Source of the DNA: Providencia vermicola
Lineage (GTDB): Bacteria; Pseudomonadota; Gammaproteobacteria; Enterobacterales; Enterobacteriaceae
Assembly (NCBI RefSeq): GCF_010748935.1
Contig: NZ_CP048796.1
Coordinates: 685,001-749,000, forward strand
Reading direction: 5' to 3'
DNA: 64,000 nucleotides
The notes below the pieces were generated by a model. It was not told the DNA's origin. It did not search any database and saw nothing but the letters and a program-made list of their open reading frames with translations. The position numbers were made by a program, and so were the translations under genes. This document shows, one piece after another, positions 27,209 to 36,145 of the stretch. Within the stretch, counting starts at the first letter, position 1; every line of letters begins with the position of its first letter.

Positions 27209-28876
27209 CTATTTGCTCATACGCTTGTATTTCATACGATGAGGCTGTAGTGCTTCTGCACCTAAGGTGCGTTTTTTGTAATCTTCATATTCAGAGAAGT
27301 TACCTTCAAAGAAGGTGATGTTGCCTTCATCTTGATAATCAATAATATGTGTTGCAATACGGTCAAGGAACCAACGGTCATGCGAGATAACCATGGCACA
27401 GCCAGGGAACTCTAACAGGGCGTTTTCTAACGCACGCAATGTTTCAACATCGAGGTCGTTGGTTGGTTCATCGAGTAACAGGACGTTACCGCCAACTTGT
27501 AGCAGTTTCGCTAAGTGTAGACGACCACGTTCCCCGCCGGATAACTCCCCAACACGTTTTCCTTGGTCAACGCCTTTAAAGTTAAAACGGCCAACATATG
27601 CACGGCTTGGGATCTCAAAGTTGCCGATACGCATAATATCTTGCCCGTTAGAGATCTCTTCCCAAACCGTTTTACTATCGTCCATTGCATCACGGAACTG
27701 ATCAACGGAAGCAATCTTCACCGTATCACCAAGCGTGATAGTCCCTGAGTCAGGTTGTTCTTGGCCTGAGATCATGCGGAATAGGGTTGATTTACCCGCA
27801 CCGTTCGGACCGATAATACCGACGATTGCACCTTTAGGAATAGAGAAACTCAGATTATCGATGAGAACTCGGTCACCATAGGATTTGGATAAATTCTCAA
27901 CATCGATAACTTTATCCCCCAAGCGTGGACCAGGTGGAATAAAGAGTTCGCTAGTTTCATTACGTTTTTGGTATTCAACACTGTTAAGCTCTTCAAAGCG
28001 AGCCAAACGTGCTTTTCCTTTAGCCTGACGGCCTTTTGGATTCTGGCGGATCCACTCGAGTTCTTTCTCGATCGATTTACGGCGAGCAGCTTCAGTAGAG
28101 GCTTCTTGTGCTAGACGTTGATCTTTTTGTTCCAACCAAGATGAATAATTGCCTTCCCATGGAATACCTTCTCCACGGTCAAGCTCAAGGATCCAACCTG
28201 CAACGTTATCAAGGAAGTAACGGTCGTGGGTGATCGCGACGACGGTGCCTTCGTAGTCGTGCAGGAAACGTTCTAGCCAGCCGACGGATTCAGCATCCAA
28301 GTGGTTAGTTGGCTCATCAAGGAGCAACATATCGGGTTTTTCTAGCAGCAGTCGGCAGATAGCAACACGGCGACGTTCACCACCCGATAAGTTTTCAATT
28401 TTTGCATCCCAAGCTGGTAAACGTAAAGCATCGGCCGCACGTTCCAGTTGGTTATCTAAGTTATGCCCATCGTGTGCCGCGATAATGGCTTCTAATTCGC
28501 CTTGCTCTTTAGCTAATTTATCAAAATCAGCATCAGGATCCGCATAAGCGGCATACACTTCGTCTAAACGCGTCAAGGCATTTTTGACTTCTGAAACGGC
28601 TTCTTCAACCGCTTCGCGAACAGTATGCTCAGGATTGAGCTTAGGTTCCTGTGGAAGATAGCCAATTTTAATGCCTGGTTGAGGACGTGCTTCACCTTCG
28701 ATATCGGTATCAATACCTGCCATGATACGCAGTAATGTAGATTTACCAGCACCATTGAGACCTAAAACACCAATCTTTGCTCCAGGAAAGAAGCTTAGAG
28801 AAATATTTTTCAAAATATGACGCTTCGGCGGAACAATTTTTCCAACCCGATGCATTGAGTAAACGTATTGAGCCAA
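27209..28876 (-). CDS. ettA: Energy-dependent translational throttle protein EttA
   Basis: An ABC-F ATPase that binds the ribosomal E site and gates the first elongation step according to ATP/ADP ratio. 555 residues, identical in length to E. coli EttA. Two ATPase cassettes: Walker A LNGAGKST at about 39 and PNGAGKST at about 355, signatures LSGGERRR and LSGGERGR, Walker B MLLLDEPTNHLD and VLLLDEPTNDLD. The inter-domain linker is charged (EWIRQNPKGRQAKGKARLAR). No membrane segments. On the opposite strand from nadR and slt. A TATAAT on the minus strand at 28958-28963 may be its -10. Confidence 0.97.
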   Translation of the reverse strand: MAQYVYSMHRVGKIVPPKRHILKNISLSFFPGAKIGVLGLNGAGKSTLLRIMAGIDTDIEGEARPQPGIKIGYLPQEPKLNPEHTVREAVEEAVSEVKNALTRLDEVYAAYADPDADFDKLAKEQGELEAIIAAHDGHNLDNQLERAADALRLPAWDAKIENLSGGERRRVAICRLLLEKPDMLLLDEPTNHLDAESVGWLERFLHDYEGTVVAITHDRYFLDNVAGWILELDRGEGIPWEGNYSSWLEQKDQRLAQEASTEAARRKSIEKELEWIRQNPKGRQAKGKARLARFEELNSVEYQKRNETSELFIPPGPRLGDKVIDVENLSKSYGDRVLIDNLSFSIPKGAIVGIIGPNGAGKSTLFRMISGQEQPDSGTITLGDTVKIASVDQFRDAMDDSKTVWEEISNGQDIMRIGNFEIPSRAYVGRFNFKGVDQGKRVGELSGGERGRLHLAKLLQVGGNVLLLDEPTNDLDVETLRALENALLEFPGCAMVISHDRWFLDRIATHIIDYQDEGNITFFEGNFSEYEDYKKRTLGAEALQPHRMKYKRMSK

Positions 28877-29359
28877 TTTATTTTACCTATTGTTTTATAA
28901 ATGAAAGTTCAATATTCGATAGCGCTTTTCGCATACAAATAACGCTCTTATACCCTTATTATACCTTAGGTAGCGTTTGCTGCCGTAAGCTTTACGTCCT
29001 ATCTGCAAATTTTTCTGAGTCTCACTCTAATTGTTCCTCACTTTAAGTCAATAGTTGTCTATTTCTAGGCTAAAAGAGTGCTTCAACAAGGGGGAATTTG
29101 GTGAGGCATTAGATAACGGCGCATTGTGAGTAAACAGTTTATGTCCAGAAGTGAACTGACGTGAAATTTAAGATAAGTAAAGTTAAAACAGCCATTACTT
29201 AATTCTTTTATCAATATAGAAGAGAGATCTTGAAAATATAATTTGAGTGTATCACGACTATTTATACAGAGCAGTGATAAGCGTTTGATGTATTTCAGCC
29301 AAGCGCAATAAAGCTATTTGGTAATAAGTTCTAAATATAGCTAGCCTGTATTAATTATC
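28877..29359. other. Long AT-rich noncoding gap between ettA and ccmA
   Basis: About 480 bases with no credible ORF, tRNA or sRNA signature on either strand. The minus-strand TATAAT at 28958-28963 could belong to the ettA promoter. Otherwise I see nothing to annotate. Confidence 0.4.
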
Positions 29360-29391
29360 ATTTTATAGCGGAATGATTACCGCTATAAAAT
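29360..29391 (-). terminator. Hairpin after ccmA-like gene
   Basis: ATTTTATAGCGG and CCGCTATAAAAT form a perfect 12-bp stem about 20 bases beyond the stop. There is no long T-run beyond it, but the AT-rich stem base can act in either direction. Confidence 0.6.
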
Positions 29392-29409
29392 AAATGTTTG
29401 ATAGGTTAC

Positions 29410-30093
29410 TTATCGAGTAGGCAGGGAAGATGAAGGCACACCTAAATTAATCACATCTGATTTTTTTTGTGTAAGTTCATTTTTAACATCATGGCTAGAT
29501 ATTTTTTTATCGGTTCTTTCTGAGGTACCTGTAAATACGCCACCTTTCTTGATTGTTAAGTTTTTAGTTTGGCAGATACCATCTAACTGGCCATTCTCTA
29601 AGATATCAAGATCTTCAGATACGCATAACCCTTTCATTTTGCCATTGATTGAGATCGTTTGAGCATAAATTTCGCCTTCGACAACCCCTTCTTTTTGGAT
29701 GGTCACAACACCATTATTACTGCGTATACTGCCTTTTATATGACCAAATACTTGAATGTCATCATCCAAAATAAAGTCGCCAGATATTTTACAACTACTT
29801 GAAATGGAGGTGCTTTTTCTTGGTGCGGGTGTTTGAGGTAATTTTTCTTCTTTTGGCTCAATAACCTCTTTCTTGTAGGCGATTTCATCAGTTTTCACTG
29901 GTTCGACTAAATTATCTTTATTTTTTTTTGTAAACATCCGTTTATTCCTTGTAGAGAGTATATAAAAAATAATGAAGAATATGATTAAAAAAGGCAAAGA
30001 TACAATAGACCAATAGACATCCATTAATGTATATATTAATAGATAGGCCCATCCGCACCCTAAAATAGAAAAAAATAAGTTTTTGAAGTCCAT
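29410..30093 (-). CDS. ccmA: Membrane-anchored bactofilin, CcmA-like
   Basis: 227 residues. Two N-terminal membrane segments (about 8-26 and 30-47) are followed by a charged linker, then a bactofilin (DUF583) beta-helix at about 100-190 whose rungs are visible as short repeats: ISGDFILDDDIQVFGHIKGS, GVVTIQKEGVVEGEIYA, ISINGKMKGLCVS, LDILENGQLDGI, LTIKKGGVFTG. The tail is Ser/Lys-rich. Bactofilins polymerise without nucleotide into shape-determining scaffolds. P. mirabilis CcmA, with two membrane segments, affects cell shape and swarming. It sits next to slt, a peptidoglycan lytic transglycosylase, fitting a cell-wall shape role. Base composition is more AT-rich than its neighbours and it is absent from this place in E. 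coli. Confidence 0.85.
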   Translation of the reverse strand: MDFKNLFFSILGCGWAYLLIYTLMDVYWSIVSLPFLIIFFIIFYILSTRNKRMFTKKNKDNLVEPVKTDEIAYKKEVIEPKEEKLPQTPAPRKSTSISSSCKISGDFILDDDIQVFGHIKGSIRSNNGVVTIQKEGVVEGEIYAQTISINGKMKGLCVSEDLDILENGQLDGICQTKNLTIKKGGVFTGTSERTDKKISSHDVKNELTQKKSDVINLGVPSSSLPTR

Positions 30094-30614
30094 ATCCCTA
30101 TCCCATTTTAAAAGGGTAATTGATTATTCTAAATGAGCCTCGCATTGTTAAAATTGAATCATTTTCTGTCTAACGACTTAGATTATTTAACAACAAAGTC
30201 TAATGTTTGTCCATTTTTTACCAAAAGTAATACTCTTTTTTAGAGTATCGTGTATCTTGTGTTTAGCGTTAAATTTTGTGTTAGGTTAATTTTTTTATTA
30301 ATTATTTGTTTGTATGCATTTTTTCAGTATTTTACAGTATTAGATGTTTATGCTAATAGAAATAATTTTTTACATAATATCTGATTGAGTGTACATGACT
30401 TTATTCTAATTAATTCAGTTGATTAGATTATTTTTTGATGGGTGTTTGGGCTTATCAAAAGATCATTTATATGGGTGATCGTGACTTCAGGAACACTCTG
30501 GTTGTTTTTAACTCTAAGATTTTGTTTGATAAGAGTAAGCTTAACAGGTTTATATCAGTTATAGTTATCATGGTCAAAAACTCAGCGTGTTGCAGGAATA
30601 GGGAAGTATTAAGC
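30094..30614. other. AT-rich intergenic region between ccmA and slt
   Basis: About 520 very AT-rich bases between divergent genes. The slt reading frame stays open upstream to 30435, but that part has no ribosome site or family similarity and is not counted as coding. No repeat or RNA gene is evident. Confidence 0.4.
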
Positions 30615-32528
30615 ATGAAAAAATTGTTGATGGCAGCCCCGATTGCCATGATGTTGGTGTCCACAACAGTATGGGCAGACTCTCTACAAGCACAAAGAGA
30701 GCGTTACCAAGCCATCAAACAAGCTTGGGATGCTAAACAAATAGATGAGGTAGAGCGTCTATTGCCTACGCTACAAGAGTATCCATTATATCCTTATTTA
30801 GAATATCGAGAGCTGACCCAAGATCTCGATATTATTTCACCGAGCCAAGTGCAGGCTTTTATTGATTCACACCCAACGTTGCCAGTCGCAAAAACATTAA
30901 AAAATCGTTTTGTGAATGAGTTGGCTCGCCGTCAGGAGTGGAAGTCCTTGCTGGCATTTAGCCCCGAGGAACCAAAACCCGCCGAGGCAAAATGTAATTA
31001 TTATTATGCGAATTGGGCTACGGGGAATAAAAGCCTAGCATGGCAAGGTGCTGAAAAAGCTTGGTTAAATGGGCGTTCGATGCCCGCCGCCTGTGATAAG
31101 TTATTTAATGAGTGGGAAAAGGCAGGCTATTTAACGCCAGAAATGATCCTTGAGCGGATCCACCTAGCGATTGATGCCGGGAACACATCAATGGCCGCTT
31201 ACCTCGCTAAACGGCTTCCCCTAAACTATAAAACAATTGGTGATGCATTAGTTAAATTACAAAATGACCCTGCTTCAGTGACTCAGTTTGCGAAAACGAT
31301 GACGCCAACAGATTTTTCTCGTCAGGCAACAATCGCAGGTTTTAGCCGTTATGCTCGCCAATCACCGGATGAAGCACGCGCTGCATTAAGAGGGATCAGC
31401 AGTGCGCAAAAAATGAATATGGCGGAAACACAAAAGCTGAAAGATAGTATCGCTTGGCAATATATGGGGGATGTTACGCCAGAACAAGCCAATTGGCGTG
31501 ATGAAGTGATCAGTGAAACTGATTCAACGGCTTTAAAAGAGCGTCGAGTGCGTTTAGCGCTTGGTGCGGGTGATAAAGCTGGGATCGCTAAATGGCTAAA
31601 ACAGCTACCTACTGATGCGAAGAATAAAGAAGAGTGGCAGTATTGGCAGGCGATCACACTCATCGATGAAGGTAAAAAAGCCGAGGGTGAAACGATACTG
31701 CGTAAGCTCATGGATGGGAGAGGTTTCTATCCGATGGTCGCTGCTCAAAAATTAAATACAGAATATCCTCTGTATATTAAAACGGCGGAAAAACCAGACA
31801 GTAATCTCGATAAGTTGGCTGAGATTCAACGGGTTAAAGAGTTAATGTATTGGGAGATGGATAATCTAGCGCGAACCGAGTGGGTTAGCTTAGTCGCTTC
31901 ACGCCCCGCGAATCAGCAAGAGCAACTTGCGCGTTATGCTTTTAATCATAATTGGGCGGATTTAAGCGTACAAGCGACGATCACAGGCAAGTTATGGAAT
32001 CATTTGGAAGAGCGTTTCCCATTAGCATGGGAAAAAGAGTTCGAACGCCACACCAAAGATAAAACGGTCTCTAAGAGTTATGCGATGGCCATTGCCCGTC
32101 AAGAAAGTGCTTGGAACCCACAAGCTCGCTCGCCAGTTGGCGCAACGGGCCTTATGCAGTTGATGCCCGCAACCGCTAAGCACACCGTACAAAAACAAGG
32201 TATTAGTGGCTATGTGAATACAAGCCAACTGACGAACCCAGTGAAAAATATTGAGATTGGTACGGCTTACTTAGAGGATGTTTATCAGCAGTTCTCTAAC
32301 AACCGTATTTTATCGAGTGCGGCTTATAATGCTGGCCCATCAAGGGTGACTCGTTGGTTAGGTAACAGCGGTGGGCGTCTTGATGCTGTTGCCTTTGTAG
32401 AGAGTATTCCTTTCTCTGAAACACGGGGCTACGTGAAGAATGTATTGTCATACGACGTTTTCTATCGTTACTTTATGGGGCAAAGTGGTCCTGTATTGAC
32501 CGATAGTGAGTGGTTAATGAAGTATTAA
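30615..32528 (+). CDS. slt: Soluble lytic murein transglycosylase Slt70
   Basis: A periplasmic exo-lytic transglycosylase that cuts the MurNAc-GlcNAc bond to 1,6-anhydro products during wall turnover. 637 residues from the ATG at 30615, which opens a clean signal peptide (MKKLLMAAPIAMMLVSTTVWA); E. coli Slt70 is 645. An alpha-helical doughnut region (about 25-440) and linker precede the lysozyme-like C domain. The catalytic Glu is in ARQESAWNP at about residue 490, with GATGLMQLMPATA and AAYNAGPSRVTRWL after it. trpR follows with its own operator, as in E. coli. Confidence 0.97.
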   Translation: MKKLLMAAPIAMMLVSTTVWADSLQAQRERYQAIKQAWDAKQIDEVERLLPTLQEYPLYPYLEYRELTQDLDIISPSQVQAFIDSHPTLPVAKTLKNRFVNELARRQEWKSLLAFSPEEPKPAEAKCNYYYANWATGNKSLAWQGAEKAWLNGRSMPAACDKLFNEWEKAGYLTPEMILERIHLAIDAGNTSMAAYLAKRLPLNYKTIGDALVKLQNDPASVTQFAKTMTPTDFSRQATIAGFSRYARQSPDEARAALRGISSAQKMNMAETQKLKDSIAWQYMGDVTPEQANWRDEVISETDSTALKERRVRLALGAGDKAGIAKWLKQLPTDAKNKEEWQYWQAITLIDEGKKAEGETILRKLMDGRGFYPMVAAQKLNTEYPLYIKTAEKPDSNLDKLAEIQRVKELMYWEMDNLARTEWVSLVASRPANQQEQLARYAFNHNWADLSVQATITGKLWNHLEERFPLAWEKEFERHTKDKTVSKSYAMAIARQESAWNPQARSPVGATGLMQLMPATAKHTVQKQGISGYVNTSQLTNPVKNIEIGTAYLEDVYQQFSNNRILSSAAYNAGPSRVTRWLGNSGGRLDAVAFVESIPFSETRGYVKNVLSYDVFYRYFMGQSGPVLTDSEWLMKY

Positions 32529-32545
32529 GAGGTTTTACAGGTGAT

Positions 32546-32587
32546 TTGCTGAATAATGTGTTATCATTTGTACTAGTTAAATAGTAT
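32546..32587 (+). promoter_or_regulatory. trpR promoter with TrpR operator
   Basis: GTACTAGTTAAATAGTAT (32570-32587) is a close match to the palindromic trp operator core GTACTAGTTAACTAGTAC. It overlaps a probable -10 TGTACT (32569-32574), 17 bases after TTGCTG (32546-32551). This predicts the familiar TrpR autoregulation. Confidence 0.8.
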
Positions 32588-32598
32588 GGTTGGATAAC

Positions 32599-32919
32599 AT
32601 GACTGCAAATCACCTGAATGACCCCGCACTCACGACTGATGAGAACGATGATTGGCAACGCTTCGTTAAGTTACTTCAGCTCGCGTTTGAGCAAGACTTG
32701 CAACATCCTATTTTACAGTTGTTGCTGACCCCTGATGAACGCACAGCGCTTGCCACCCGAGTACGCATTGTTCAGGAGTTGATGCGTGGTGAAATGAGTC
32801 AAAGAGAATTAAAAAATGAACTCGGTGTTGGTATTGCAACCATAACACGAGGTTCAAATAGTTTAAAATCTGCGCCGCAATCGGTGAAAGTGTGGCTAGA
32901 GGAACAATTACTTAAATAA
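32599..32919 (+). CDS. trpR: Trp operon repressor TrpR
   Basis: 106 residues. The ATG at 32599 is used; an in-frame TTG lies 9 bases upstream. The whole family core is present: [20 protein letters not shown], then the helix-turn-helix [20 protein letters not shown] and the Trp-pocket arginines. Residues align with E. coli without gaps through position 90, so numbering is shared. The residue equivalent to Ala77 is Val here, which in E. coli is the AV77 super-repressor change. It represses trp, aroH-type genes and itself when loaded with tryptophan. A TrpR operator overlaps its promoter. Confidence 0.97.
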   Translation: MTANHLNDPALTTDENDDWQRFVKLLQLAFEQDLQHPILQLLLTPDERTALATRVRIVQELMRGEMSQRELKNELGVGIATITRGSNSLKSAPQSVKVWLEEQLLK

Positions 32920-32933
32920 TCAAAGAGCTAACT

Positions 32934-33026
32934 AATAATACCAAATTAAATAATTTGGCCTGCATGAGTTATGTATGCGTGATGAAACCCTGTGTTGCCA
33001 CAATCATTTATTTAATTTGTGTTATT
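32934..33026. repeat. 93-bp element with 19-20-bp imperfect terminal inverted repeats
   Basis: Left end AATAATACCAAATTAAATAA (32934-32953) and right end (33008-33026, inverse complement AATAACACAAATTAAATAA) differ by one base and one insertion. The left end contains an extra palindrome CCAAATTA/TAATTTGG. It lies between trpR and its strong terminator. It could be a small nonautonomous element or a structured 3' UTR; only one copy is visible in this window. Confidence 0.5.
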
Positions 33027-33036
33027 CATCATATCA

Positions 33037-33071
33037 AATAGGGGCAAAGACTGCCCCTATTGTTATTTTTT
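33037..33071 (+). terminator. trpR terminator
   Basis: AATAGGGGCA and TGCCCCTATT form a perfect 10-bp stem with an AAGAC loop, followed by GTTATTTTTT. Between convergent trpR and yjjX. Confidence 0.88.
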
Positions 33072-33079
33072 CGTTATAA

Positions 33080-33616
33080 TTAATCTTCTATCTGGTTTAG
33101 CTCTTTATAAATTTCATGCTTAATGGGAACCAGCGCCAGTATCAGTGCTTGTTGGTAGACACTTGTGCGTGTTAGCACCCCGTTAGTAAAGAATCCGATA
33201 GCACCACCTTGCTGCTTAATGTTATCGATGCCCGTTAAATCGGCCATTTCTTCACCAAGTTCACGTCCTTCTCGAATACCCGCAAGAATTTTTTCTGGGA
33301 TCATAATACTTGCTGAACGTGATTCTCCACGGATTTGTTTATGTTCAATAACAATCCACGCAAAAGTCATGTCCTCATCAATTCCCGCTTCAATGCCGAC
33401 CCAAAAATCGGCTTCAGGGCGGACTTGTCTTGATGCCATTACGCGTTGCCTTGCTCCAGTACGGGTTTCATTATTACCGATAGGTTGCTGTGGAACGCTG
33501 CTATCAACGTTAATATCTTCTATCTGATAACTGCCAGGCCCAAAAACAGCATCGAAAGCAAGATGAATCGCTTTAATTTTGGCAGGATTAGTCGTTGCAG
33601 CTATAACTTGGTACAT
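33080..33616 (-). CDS. yjjX: Inosine/xanthosine triphosphatase YjjX
   Basis: House-cleaning phosphatase that hydrolyses ITP and XTP and so keeps deaminated purines out of nucleic acids. 178 residues. NTPase features: [15 protein letters not shown] at the N terminus, the acidic [10 protein letters not shown] at about 75, [15 protein letters not shown] at about 100, and [17 protein letters not shown] at about 145. It is divergent from gpmB with a gap of about 50 bases, as in E. coli. Confidence 0.96.
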   Translation of the reverse strand: MYQVIAATTNPAKIKAIHLAFDAVFGPGSYQIEDINVDSSVPQQPIGNNETRTGARQRVMASRQVRPEADFWVGIEAGIDEDMTFAWIVIEHKQIRGESRSASIMIPEKILAGIREGRELGEEMADLTGIDNIKQQGGAIGFFTNGVLTRTSVYQQALILALVPIKHEIYKELNQIED

Positions 33617-33668
33617 TAATTATTTTCCTTTGAACACATAATTCGCAAAGTAATAACGGAACACATCT

Positions 33669-34316
33669 ATGTTACAGGTTTATCTTGTTCGCCATGGCGA
33701 AACTGAATGGAACGTAGCTCGCCGTATACAGGGCCAATCTGACAGCCCTCTCACGGCCACTGGACGTCTGCAAGCAAGGCAAGTTGCCGAAAGAATTAAA
33801 TCAGAAGGCATTACCCATATTATCACTAGTGATATGGGACGCACACGCGAAACTGCACAAATAATTGCGGATGTTTGCGGTGGGGAAATTATCATAGAAC
33901 CGCGACTTCGTGAACTCAATATGGGTGTTCTTGAACAGAGAAAAATAGATAGTCTGACGGAACAAGAAGAGCAATGGCGTAAAAGCCTGATTGATGGCAC
34001 TGAAGGCGGGTGCATTCCTGAAGGTGAATCGATGGAGGAACTCTATCAGCGCATGTTTGCTGCGTTGAATAGCTGCCTTGAGCTGCCAGAGGGCAGTAAA
34101 CCTTTATTAGTCAGTCATGGTATCGCATTGAGTACATTATTAAGTCGTATTTTAGGTGTACCAGCCTATTCAGAACGCCGGTTGCGTTTACGTAACTGTT
34201 CCATCTCACGGGTCGATTATCAAAACAGCCCTTGGCTCGCGAATGGATGGATTGTTGAAAGCACGGGAGAAATCACTCATCTTACTCAGCCAGCTTTAGA
34301 TGAGCAGCAAGCTTAG
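33669..34316 (+). CDS. gpmB: Histidine-phosphatase-family protein GpmB
   Basis: 215 residues, the E. coli length. The phosphohistidine motif LVRHGETEWN is at about residues 6-15, with RIQGQSDSPLTATG next, the acidic residue in RLRELNMGVLEQR at about 80, and the second histidine in LLVSHGIAL at about 150. The name comes from similarity to phosphoglycerate mutase, but in E. coli it behaves as a phosphatase rather than a glycolytic mutase. Convergent with rob across a long inverted repeat. Confidence 0.95.
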   Translation: MLQVYLVRHGETEWNVARRIQGQSDSPLTATGRLQARQVAERIKSEGITHIITSDMGRTRETAQIIADVCGGEIIIEPRLRELNMGVLEQRKIDSLTEQEEQWRKSLIDGTEGGCIPEGESMEELYQRMFAALNSCLELPEGSKPLLVSHGIALSTLLSRILGVPAYSERRLRLRNCSISRVDYQNSPWLANGWIVESTGEITHLTQPALDEQQA

Positions 34317-34328
34317 CAAAGAGCGTCA

Positions 34329-34441
34329 ATATTTGGAGTTTCAACAAGGAGATACTCTGAACAATTCAAATCGTAGCTAGCGTGATATCAAAAAAGCTAC
34401 AGTTTGAATAATGATGATGAGTACATTGAAACTCCAAATAA
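34329..34441. repeat. Nested inverted-repeat element between gpmB and rob
   Basis: ATTTGGAGTTTCAA (34331-34344) and TTGAAACTCCAAAT (34426-34439) are perfect 14-bp inverted repeats about 110 bases end to end. Inside, ATTCAAA-N2-GTAGCT (34364-34378) pairs with AGCTAC-N2-TTTGAAT (34395-34409). The nested arms fold into one long interrupted hairpin. It abuts the rob stop and could serve both convergent genes as a 3' end, or be a small dispersed palindromic element. Confidence 0.65.
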
Positions 34442-35338
34442 TTAGCGTTTTATTGGCACATAATAATCAAAAGCCGCGACATGTGATCTGGGGTCATCAT
34501 GGTGATGGTTTAGATCACGGAGTTCGGCATTTTTAATTTTGTAATGTTCGATATCATAGCCAGGTCGACGTGTGATATTGAGTTTAGGCAGATAAATGCC
34601 ATAAATTTGATATAAAAACTCTTGCATCGCCGAACGTGTTGCTTCGCCACTAAAGCTAAATTTGACATATTCCCCCGCGGGGATAGTCAGATGAGTATAT
34701 TCTGCATTATTAAAGCTGGCATCTTCGGGTTTAACCGCGGTTGTGTAGAACACCGTTTGCTCATCTTCTTTTTCAGTATTATGGATAGCATGGTGCAAGC
34801 CAAAAACTTCTGAAGCGATAGATGTAGTATGCTCTAAATAATAATGCCAAAATGTTTGACGCATTTCTGAACAAGCCGTTGACCACTCTTCTAAAGAATA
34901 AGAACAACTCTGCTCTAGTCCAACTAAAGGTTGTTCAGGCATAACGACAAATTCATGATCTAAATGCTTATGCTCATCTAAGATAATTGGTGGGCAAATG
35001 CCTGTCGCGCACCATTCATCACTGCGGCGATAGTAGGCCGGAGTGATATTAAACTGTTTCTTAAATGCTCGCGTAAAGGTTTGTTGTGAGTCAAAACGAT
35101 ACTGTAAAGCAATATCAAGAATTGGACGGCTGGTGAGGCGTAACGCAACGGCAGCGCGCGAGAGTCTACGGGCACGAATGTAGGCACCAATCGCTTGGTC
35201 GGTAACGTCTTTAAACATCCGTTGTAAGTGCCATTTAGAATAACCGGCTTTTGCAGCAACATTATCGAGTGATAGAGGTTTATCTAGGTTATCATCGATC
35301 CAGCGTAGAAGGTCACGAATAATATTTGTTTGATCCAT
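34442..35338 (-). CDS. rob: AraC-family transcription activator Rob
   Basis: 298 residues (E. coli 289). An N-terminal AraC DNA-binding domain has two helix-turn-helices at about 8-105 (LSLDNVAAKAGYSKWHLQRM, PILDIALQYRFDSQQTFTRAF), followed by a GyrI-like ligand-binding domain at about 125-285. This is the Rob order, in contrast to MarA and SoxS which lack the second domain. It regulates efflux and stress genes of the mar/sox/rob regulon. Divergent from creA by about 250 bases, like E. coli. Confidence 0.95.
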   Translation of the reverse strand: MDQTNIIRDLLRWIDDNLDKPLSLDNVAAKAGYSKWHLQRMFKDVTDQAIGAYIRARRLSRAAVALRLTSRPILDIALQYRFDSQQTFTRAFKKQFNITPAYYRRSDEWCATGICPPIILDEHKHLDHEFVVMPEQPLVGLEQSCSYSLEEWSTACSEMRQTFWHYYLEHTTSIASEVFGLHHAIHNTEKEDEQTVFYTTAVKPEDASFNNAEYTHLTIPAGEYVKFSFSGEATRSAMQEFLYQIYGIYLPKLNITRRPGYDIEHYKIKNAELRDLNHHHDDPRSHVAAFDYYVPIKR

Positions 35339-35591
35339 GTATATCCCTAGTCAGTAAGACTTAAAAAACAGATATAGGTTATCAAGGAACGCCTATTCTA
35401 TATCAAGTTAACCCTTTCGTTTATAGTAAAAGAGTTGTATTTGCCATTTAGTTGCAAAGAAAATGATTAACTTCTTTTATAGTTGTCATATTTCATACCG
35501 CAAGTCCGTTGATAATAATCTATCTGCAATTCAAATCAGTTAGAGTATATAATAAGCGAGACTAAGCCTTCTGGTTGATAAGGAAACCTCT

Positions 35592-36068
35592 ATGCATTTT
35601 TGCAAGCTGAAACACCTATTATTGGCATCACTGCTGTCGACATTGCCTTTCGCGTCATTCGCGGAAGAAATTGGTTCAGTCGATACCGTTTTCAAAATAT
35701 TTGGCCCTGACCATAAAATTGTTGTCGAAGCTTTTGATGATCCCGATGTTGATAATGTCACCTGCTATCTCAGCCGCTCGAAAACGGGAGGCATCAAAGG
35801 TGGGCTAGGTTTAGCTGAGGATACTTCTGATGCGGCAATTTCTTGTCAGCAAGTAGGCCCGATTGAGTTGAATGAGCGTATCAAACGTTCTCCGAAAAAA
35901 GCGCATGTCGTATTTCAAAAACGAACCTCATTAGTGTTCAAAAAACTCCAAGTGGTACGTTTTTATGACCCTAAGCGTAATGCGCTAATCTATTTAACGT
36001 ATTCGGATAAAATGATCGACGGATCACCTAAAAATGCACTCAGCGCAGTGCCAATTATGCCGTGGTAA
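35592..36068 (+). CDS. creA: Periplasmic CreA protein
   Basis: 158 residues with a cleavable signal peptide (ending PFASFA before EEIGSVD) and the CreA fold ([40 protein letters not shown]). Two Cys (CYLSR and SCQQVG) could form a disulfide. The function is unknown even in E. coli. The creB-creC-creD genes that follow in E. coli are absent here; arcA comes next, convergent. So in this genome creA is separated from that two-component system or the system is lost. Confidence 0.94.
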   Translation: MHFCKLKHLLLASLLSTLPFASFAEEIGSVDTVFKIFGPDHKIVVEAFDDPDVDNVTCYLSRSKTGGIKGGLGLAEDTSDAAISCQQVGPIELNERIKRSPKKAHVVFQKRTSLVFKKLQVVRFYDPKRNALIYLTYSDKMIDGSPKNALSAVPIMPW

Positions 36069-36102
36069 ATACCGGTTAAAATATTTGGGCTTAAAAAACA
36101 AA

Positions 36103-36132
36103 AAACCGGCGATTAAGCCGGTTTATTTTTTC
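36103..36132. terminator. Bidirectional creA/arcA terminator
   Basis: AAACCGGC and GCCGGTTT with a GATTAA loop, followed by ATTTTTT on the plus strand and preceded by A-runs that give T-runs on the minus strand. Confidence 0.9.
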
Positions 36133-36145
36133 TGTGCAGGGTGAC

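Noticed and set aside
30435-30614. N-terminal extension of slt
   Set aside because: The extra 60 codons have no ribosome site and would bury the clear signal peptide starting at 30615.
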